Source: Bacillota bacterium
Lineage (GTDB): Bacteria > Bacillota > Clostridia > Christensenellales > UMGS416
NCBI GenBank assembly: GCA_023422005.1
Contig: JAEZSC010000151.1
Coordinates: forward strand, 1-64,000
DNA length: 64,000 nucleotides
Reading direction: 5' to 3'
Below, in pieces: positions 59,319-64,000 of this stretch (within the stretch, counting starts at the first letter, position 1; every line of letters starts with the position of its first letter). Both the position numbers and the translations under genes were made by a program. Under the pieces are notes generated by a model. The model saw only the letters and a program-made list of their open reading frames with translations, was not told where the DNA came from and did no database searches.

Positions 59319-59387
59319 CTCAATTTGTTGGGGTCCATTGGGGCAGATTCTTTTTGCGTTATTTTCAAATGCAATCCGGTAGTGTGG

Positions 59388-60185
59388 TCAGTTGGCCTTA
59401 TGCCCTATATAAAGCAGATGCTCACAGCAGCCCAGCACGGCGGGCTCGGCTGCGATGGCAGCCAGCAACGCCACCCAGCGCGCAAACTGCTCTGCCGGCA
59501 GCACCATCAGCGCGGCCTCCCCCGCTGCGCCCAGGCATTCGGTGGCATAGAGCGTGCCGTCGCACAAGCCCAAGCCCTCCATAAACGCGCGAGCCTCCTC
59601 GGGGCGGATATAGTAGGCGTCTGTGAAGCTCCCGCCGCTGGCCAGGCCGCGGCCGTCGCGCAGCCACTGGCGGAAGCGGGCGTCGTACTCGTCGATGATG
59701 TGGGGGTATTTCTTGAGCGCGTCGATGATCGGCGCGAAGGCGCTGATGAAGCTGGCCGCCAGCAAACCGCCGGGCTTCAGACGAGCCAGACACTGCTCCA
59801 TGGCCAGTGCGCGCTGGGTGTCCTCGTTCAGGTGATACAGCGGCCCCATGCACAGCACCACGTCGTATTGGCCCAGCGGCAGTGTGTCCAGCGCCAGCGC
59901 GTTGCCGTGCAGCGCCCGTATGCACACGCCGGCCGCGGCTGCCTCCTGCAGCGCGCGCTTCACGTTCTGCGCGCTCAAATCCACGAGTGTCACATCATAA
60001 CCCAGGCTCGCCAGCCAGATGCTGTAGCGCCCCGGTCCGCCGCCCACATCCAGCACGGTGGCGCGCTCAGGGAGCTTGGGCTGCAGCAGCGCCTTGGTCA
60101 TCTCAAATTCCAGCCGGTGGCGCACCAGGCGGTTCCACTCGTCATCGCAGATCTCATCGTAATAGCGCTCTACGACATCGGACAT
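59388..60185 (-). CDS. Class I SAM-dependent methyltransferase
   Basis: 265 residues. Motif I ATVLDVGGGPGRYSIWLASLGYDVTLVDLS, LHGNALALDTLP, YDVVLCMGPLYHL and ARLKPGGLLAASFIS. The DVGGGPGRY type and late SFTDAYYIRPEEARAFMEGLGL recall Methyltransf_11/25 proteins of small-molecule or tRNA type; substrate unknown. ATG at 60185 with GGAGGG 6 nt upstream. Divergent from the ferredoxin gene with 124 nt between. Confidence 0.82.
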   Translation of the reverse strand: MSDVVERYYDEICDDEWNRLVRHRLEFEMTKALLQPKLPERATVLDVGGGPGRYSIWLASLGYDVTLVDLSAQNVKRALQEAAAAGVCIRALHGNALALDTLPLGQYDVVLCMGPLYHLNEDTQRALAMEQCLARLKPGGLLAASFISAFAPIIDALKKYPHIIDEYDARFRQWLRDGRGLASGGSFTDAYYIRPEEARAFMEGLGLCDGTLYATECLGAAGEAALMVLPAEQFARWVALLAAIAAEPAVLGCCEHLLYIGHKAN

Positions 60186-60309
60186 ATATGTCCCTCCGAA
60201 GATTTTCGCAAGTATACCATGGGTGTTCGGTCTGTGCAATCGGTTATGGAAAGGCTTCCGTATCGCATATGTATGAGGGGAATCCTTTGAGAAGTGCGGA
60301 GGTGGACCC

Positions 60310-61125
60310 ATGCGGCTGTACAGCGCGGTGATGATCTTTTTCTCGCCGACGGGATCCACGGCCGCCGTGGTGCGCGCCACAGCCCGTGGCATGGGCATCA
60401 TAGATTGCCGCGAGGTCGACCTGACGCTGCCTCCGTCCCGGGCGGATTTCAGCGGCCTGTGCGAGGAGGACGTTGTGCTGCTGGGCGCGCCGGTGCATGA
60501 CGGCGCGCTGCCGCAGGCGCTGGCACAGGCGCTGTCGCGGCTCTGGGCTGTGGGCCAGCCGGCTTTGTTGTGCGCGACCTATGGCGGCCTGGGCTGTGGC
60601 TCCGCGCTGCGTGATCTGCACGCTGCGGCCACCAAGGCGCGGCTGCGCCCGGTGGCGGCCGGCCTCTTCCCCTCGGAACACCCACTGCGGCCATGCCGCG
60701 GCAACCCAAGGCCCGACGACCATGACCTGGCGACCGCCCGGGAGCTGGGTTTCGACGCGCGCTTCCGGTTGGAACGCGGCGCTGCCATGCCGATGCAACT
60801 AACCCAGCCCAACCGGCGCGCGCCTTGCCTGCCGCAGCGGGGCTGGCCGCCGGGCACGCTGCGGGCCGTGAGCCCTCGGCGTCTGCTGCCGGTGCCCGAG
60901 GTGACTCTGGCGTGCACCGGCTGCGGCCTTTGCGCCCAAGGCTGCCCCACAGCGGCCATCTCCATGCCTGACGTGGACATCGACAACAAAACATGCATCC
61001 GCTGCATGCGCTGCGTGGACCTGTGCCCCGAAGGCGCGCTGCTGCCCATGCCCGGCGGGCTGCCCGGGCGCCTGGCAGCGGCGCTGCGGCGCAAGGCCGT
61101 GCCGGCGGACACCGTTTTGCTATAG
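60310..61125 (+). CDS. EFR1-type flavodoxin-ferredoxin protein
   Basis: 271 residues. The N-terminal flavodoxin-like part has FFSPTGSTAAVV (phosphate-binding loop) and ATYGGLGCG; the C-terminus holds two 4Fe-4S motifs, CTGCGLCAQGCP and CIRCMRCVDLCP. Probable electron carrier or reductase in the cytosol; partners are not in view. GGAGGTGG 4 nt before the ATG. Confidence 0.85.
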   Translation: MRLYSAVMIFFSPTGSTAAVVRATARGMGIIDCREVDLTLPPSRADFSGLCEEDVVLLGAPVHDGALPQALAQALSRLWAVGQPALLCATYGGLGCGSALRDLHAAATKARLRPVAAGLFPSEHPLRPCRGNPRPDDHDLATARELGFDARFRLERGAAMPMQLTQPNRRAPCLPQRGWPPGTLRAVSPRRLLPVPEVTLACTGCGLCAQGCPTAAISMPDVDIDNKTCIRCMRCVDLCPEGALLPMPGGLPGRLAAALRRKAVPADTVLL

Positions 61126-61145
61126 AAAACACAAAACGATTTGGC

Positions 61146-61174
61146 TTGACATAGCATTTGCGCGCTGATAGAAT
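61146..61174 (+). promoter_or_regulatory. Promoter of the tyrS T-box leader
   Basis: TTGACA (61146-61151), 17 nt, TAGAAT (61169-61174). Confidence 0.8.
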
Positions 61175-61179
61175 GTGCG

Positions 61180-61476
61180 AAACAGCAAAGCGTCGATGGG
61201 AAAGAGTACGGTTGGCCCAGCCCACGCAGAGAGCTCCCGGCTGGTGAAAGGGAGATGGGCGGCGAAACGGAATACATCCCGGAGCGGCGGACCAAACGGC
61301 CATGCGTGGCCCAGTAGGCATCCGACGGGGAGCGCCCGTTACAGCGCCGGGGAATCGCGGCATGCCGCCGTTCCCGTCAAGGCTTTCGCCGCGAGGCGCA
61401 AAGCAAACCGAGGTGGTACCGCGAGCTGATAGAATGGCCCGCCCTCTGAATGTCAGAGGGCGGGCTTTTTATATAC
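61180..61476 (+). promoter_or_regulatory. T-box riboswitch (tyrosine specifier)
   Basis: The long leader of tyrS. Specifier loop GGAATACATC gives codon TAC (61270-61272). The T-box sequence GGTGGTACCGCG is at 61412-61423 and the terminator CCCGCCCTCTG/CAGAGGGCGGG with T5 at 61437-61470. Uncharged tRNA-Tyr should switch on tyrS. Confidence 0.9.
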
Positions 61477-61499
61477 CAAAAATCAAAAAGGAGGCAGAC

Positions 61500-62726
61500 A
61501 TGGACATCCAGGAACAGATGCGCATCCTCCAACAGGGCACGCAGGAGATTGTGAGCCTCGGCGAGCTGCGCGACAAGCTGCTGCGCGCCAGCCGGGAGGG
61601 CAGGCCGCTTACCGTGAAGCTGGGGTTGGACCCTTCCGCGCCGGACATCCACCTGGGGCACACGGTGGTGCTGCGCAAGATCCGGCAATTCCAGAACCTG
61701 GGCCACCGGGCGGTGCTGATCATCGGCGACTTCACCGGACGCATTGGCGACCCCACCGGCCGCAGCCGCACGCGGCCTGCGCTGACCGCCGAGCAGGTGC
61801 TGGAGAACGCCCGCACCTACGAGCTCCAACTCTTCCGGGTGCTGGACCCGGCCAAGACAGAGCTGCGCTTCAACGGCGAATGGCTGGGAGAGCTGCGCTT
61901 CGCCGACGTGGTGAAGCTGGGCAGCACCACCACCGTGGCGCGCATTCTGGAGCGCGACGACTTCCACAACCGCTTCACCGCCCAGCAGAGCATCGGCGTA
62001 CACGAGCTGCTGTACCCCCTGATGCAGGCATACGACTCGGTGCACTTGCACGCCGACGTGGAACTGGGCGGCACAGACCAGCGCTTCAACATACTGTGCG
62101 GTCGGGACCTGCAGCGCGCCTACGGCCAGGAGGCCCAGTGCGCGATCTTCATGCCGCTGCTGGAAGGGCTGGATGGCCGTGAGAAGATGAGCAAGAGCTT
62201 GGGCAACTATGTGGGCGTGGACGAGAGCCCCGACGACATGCTGGGTAAGCTCATGAGCATCCCCGACGGGCTGATCTCCCGCTACTTCGAGCTGGTCACC
62301 GATATCCACCCCGACGAGCTGGCCGAAATGCGCGACGGCCTGGCCGCCGGCACGCTGAACCCCCGCGACGCCAAGCTGCGCCTGGCCGTGGACGTGACCA
62401 CACTCTACCATGGCGCACAAGCCGCCGGCGATGCCCGGGAGCGCTTCGAAAGCCGCTTCTCCCGCCGGGAGCTGCCCCAGGACGCGCCGTCGTTCGCGGT
62501 GCCCCCTTCCCTATGCGGCCCAGATGGCGCGGATTTGGCCAGGCTGCTGCTGGCGGCGGGCCTCGCGCCATCCTTAAGCGAGGCCCGGCGGCTGACCGCT
62601 CAGGGCGCGGTGCGGCTCAACGGCAAGCGCCAGAGCGGCCCGCAGCTCATTTGGCGCAGCGGCGACATCCTGCAGGCTGGCCGGCTGCGGGCTGTGCGGC
62701 TCATGGAGGACACAGACAATGGATGA
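61500..62726 (+). CDS. tyrS: Tyrosyl-tRNA synthetase
   Basis: 408 residues, class I synthetase. HIGH motif as DIHLGHT, GDFTGRIGDPTGRS, ELGGTDQRFN and KMSKS (REKMSKSLGNYVG) are intact; an S4 domain closes the protein (LSEARRLTAQGAVRLNGKRQ). It belongs to the longer TyrZ-like type. ATG at 61500 has AAGGAGG 6 nt upstream; regulated by the T-box before it. Confidence 0.95.
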   Translation: MDIQEQMRILQQGTQEIVSLGELRDKLLRASREGRPLTVKLGLDPSAPDIHLGHTVVLRKIRQFQNLGHRAVLIIGDFTGRIGDPTGRSRTRPALTAEQVLENARTYELQLFRVLDPAKTELRFNGEWLGELRFADVVKLGSTTTVARILERDDFHNRFTAQQSIGVHELLYPLMQAYDSVHLHADVELGGTDQRFNILCGRDLQRAYGQEAQCAIFMPLLEGLDGREKMSKSLGNYVGVDESPDDMLGKLMSIPDGLISRYFELVTDIHPDELAEMRDGLAAGTLNPRDAKLRLAVDVTTLYHGAQAAGDARERFESRFSRRELPQDAPSFAVPPSLCGPDGADLARLLLAAGLAPSLSEARRLTAQGAVRLNGKRQSGPQLIWRSGDILQAGRLRAVRLMEDTDNG

Positions 62727-62743
62727 AAGCGACTACGCGTATT

Positions 62744-62775
62744 GAAGGCTCCGATCCGAGGATCGGGGCCTTTCT
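62744..62775 (+). terminator. Terminator of tyrS
   Basis: AAGGC-CCGATCC-GAG-GGATCGG-GCCTT-like stem followed by TTTCTTTT, 18 nt after the stop. Confidence 0.8.
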
Positions 62776-62778
62776 TTT

Positions 62779-62977
62779 CGCCTGCGGCGCTGTTGCGCCT
62801 TGGCGATTCAGACGGCTTGTCACAATGGACGTATATCGCCCGCCGATGACGGTCGTCGGGCGATTCCTCAGCTTATTTTGCACATACCTTGTTGTTTGGA
62901 GACGAAAACGCCTGTGGGCGGGTTTGGTGTCGTTTCTCGCTCTATACTCGGTTTCCTCCCGCCGAGTTAATCGGCGG
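62779..62977 (+). repeat. Four-hairpin intergenic element, copy E
   Basis: Stems H1 GGCGC/GCGCC (about 62786-62799), H2 62835-62842/62857-62864 (ATCGCCCG/CGGGCGAT), H3 62909-62912/62917-62920 (CGCC-TGTG-GGCG), H4 62959-62965/62971-62977 (CCGCCGA-GTTAA-TCGGCGG). GCGATTCAGACGG follows H1 and TTTCCTCC precedes H4. A T-rich tail follows H4. The sequence 63019-63050 then repeats TAACATCCCT twice. Confidence 0.72.
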
Positions 62978-63051
62978 TCGACTCTGCATTTTTATTTTTT
63001 CGCTAAGTTTGCAGAAAGTCTTATAACATCCCTAGTCTAATAACATCCCTC

Positions 63052-63080
63052 TTGACAGCGATGAACGACGGGGCTATATT
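63052..63080 (+). promoter_or_regulatory. Promoter of the second GntR/ABC operon
   Basis: TTGACA (63052-63057), 17 nt, TATATT (63075-63080). Confidence 0.75.
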
Positions 63081-63107
63081 AAGTGTGCTAGCACAGATAT
63101 CACACTT
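63081..63107. promoter_or_regulatory. Probable GntR operator
   Basis: Outer arms AAGTGTG (63081-63087) and CACACTT (63101-63107), plus a 10-bp perfect palindrome GTGCTAGCAC (63085-63094), immediately downstream of the -10. Confidence 0.55.
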
Positions 63108-63128
63108 GCCCCGGAAGGAGGCATCCCG

Positions 63129-63515
63129 TTGTTCACCATCGATTTGCGCAGCCGCGTGCCGATCTACGAACAGATCAAAAACCAGACCATGGAGCTGATC
63201 CTGCTGGGTGCGCTGCAGCCCCACCAGCAGCTGCCCTCCATACGGGAGCTGGCGCGGGAGCTCCAGCTCAACGTCAACACGGTCAAAAAGGCATTCCAGG
63301 ATCTGGAGGCCGACGGCGTCATCTATTCGCTGATCGGCCGTGGCAGCTTTGTGTCCGAGAACGCACTGGGCGGAGACCAGCTGAAAAAACGCGCCACCGA
63401 GGAGCTCAGGACGGCACTGCAGGCCGCCCGGGCCAGCGGGTTGACGCCGGCGCAGGCACGCGCCATCTTGCAGGACGTATACGAAGAAAATGATGAAAGG
63501 GATGATCGTACGTGA
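63129..63515 (+). CDS. GntR-family regulator, YtrA subfamily
   Basis: 128 residues. Winged helix RVPIYEQIKNQTMELILLGALQPHQQLPSIRELARELQLNVNTVKKAFQDLEADGVIYSL and a short tail. TTG start with AAGGAGG 7 nt upstream. It overlaps the ABC ATPase gene by 4 nt (GTGA) and probably represses its own operon through the operator at 63081-63107, as the module at 24 kb does. Confidence 0.87.
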   Translation: MFTIDLRSRVPIYEQIKNQTMELILLGALQPHQQLPSIRELARELQLNVNTVKKAFQDLEADGVIYSLIGRGSFVSENALGGDQLKKRATEELRTALQAARASGLTPAQARAILQDVYEENDERDDRT

Positions 63516-64000
63516 TCGAGGTCAAAAACCTGACCAAACGCTACGGCGACTTCACCGCTTTACAGGGGCTGTCGCTGAAAGCCGAACGCGGCTCGGTCTA
63601 TGGCCTGGTGGGCTACAACGGCGCGGGCAAAACCACGCTGCTCAAATGCGCCATCGGCATGTACAAGCCCGAGGAGGGCAAGGTGCTCGTGGAGGGCGAG
63701 GACGTGTTCGACAACGCCCAAAGAAAGAGGGACATGTTTTTCGTGCCCGACGACGTGTACTTTCTGCCGCAGGCCACGATGGCGCGCATGGCGCAGTTCT
63801 ACCGGGGCTTCTACCCGTGCTGGAACCAGAGCACCTTCGACAAGCTGACCAAAGTGTTTCAGCTGGACCCCAACAAGCGCGTCAACGGTTTTTCCAAGGG
63901 CATGCAGAAGCAGGCGGCCATCATAGTGGCGCTGTCCACACATCCCAAGTATCTGCTGCTGGATGAGCTCTTCGACGGCCTGGACCCGGTAATTCGCAAC
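63512..64000 (+). CDS. ABC transporter ATPase (YtrB-like), partial
   Basis: 163 residues visible, cut by the window edge. GTG start inside the regulator stop. Walker A GYNGAGKTT near residue 37, QRKRDMFFVPDDVYF, then FYRGFYPCWN, a degenerate signature GFSKGMQKQ and Walker B YLLLDELFDGLDPV. The type matches the ATPase at 23.5 kb. A permease gene is expected beyond the window. Confidence 0.85.
   Translation, partial: MIEVKNLTKRYGDFTALQGLSLKAERGSVYGLVGYNGAGKTTLLKCAIGMYKPEEGKVLVEGEDVFDNAQRKRDMFFVPDDVYFLPQATMARMAQFYRGFYPCWNQSTFDKLTKVFQLDPNKRVNGFSKGMQKQAAIIVALSTHPKYLLLDELFDGLDPVIRN

Noticed and set aside
63019..63050. Direct repeat TAACATCCCT as a regulatory site
   Set aside because: Only two copies of a short sequence; no position or partner supports a function.

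Overview
The window looks like chromosomal DNA of an endospore-forming, Gram-positive member of the Clostridia with fairly high GC (upper fifties percent by eye). Evidence: T-box leaders in front of glyS and tyrS, both dipicolinate synthase genes, YtrA-type GntR/ABC modules, an LCP-family cell-wall enzyme, YkuD and PG-binding wall proteins, frequent TTG/GTG starts behind strong Shine-Dalgarno sites, and SigA-like promoters. I cannot name the genus; Christensenellales or a relative would fit but is not proven.

Layout. 1-3.5 kb: a sugar-phosphate isomerase-like gene (-) and two tandem secreted PG-binding paralogs (+). 3.5-10.2 kb: a complete F-type ATP synthase operon on the minus strand (atpI-B-E-F-H-A-G-D-C) ending in a translationally coupled mutT; its delta subunit is only 72 residues. 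10.2-18.8 kb: two URO-D-fold proteins, tryptophanase with a divergent PucR-type regulator, a SatP acetate channel and an LCP enzyme. 18.8-22.5 kb: an HscC-type Hsp70, a J-protein and a DUF1266 protein in one operon. 22.7-24.6 kb: GntR/ABC module. 24.8-31.4 kb: YkuD transpeptidase, tRNA-Arg(CCG), aldo/keto reductase, an XRE regulator fused to a C39-like domain, a small Smr protein, and T-box-glyS. 31.5-43 kb: pyruvate kinase, an Eis-like acetyltransferase, a second aldo/keto reductase, a MacB-like export operon (lipoprotein adaptor, 945-aa permease, two ATPases, one with an AbrB-like tail), an M24 peptidase and an SDR.

43-52 kb: a serine palmitoyltransferase-like enzyme divergent from the SDR, two tandem EAL-HDOD proteins, an MFS transporter and a heterodimeric ABC exporter. 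52-56.3 kb: a methyltransferase, a short AT-rich islet of unknown genes, a GNAT, an AEC transporter and trmL. 56.4-64 kb: dpaA-dpaB-aspartate kinase behind a SigK-like promoter, a methyltransferase, a flavodoxin/ferredoxin protein, T-box-tyrS, and the start of a second GntR/ABC module cut by the window edge.

The most unusual signal is non-coding. A roughly 200-nt element occurs five times (165-366 minus; 26941-27128; 29067-29261; 52147-52352; 62779-62977). Each copy has four short hairpins in the same order. The stems co-vary between copies while short linkers such as TTTCCT stay conserved. Four copies lie just downstream of a gene in the same orientation. I do not recognise it as a known RNA or repeat family.
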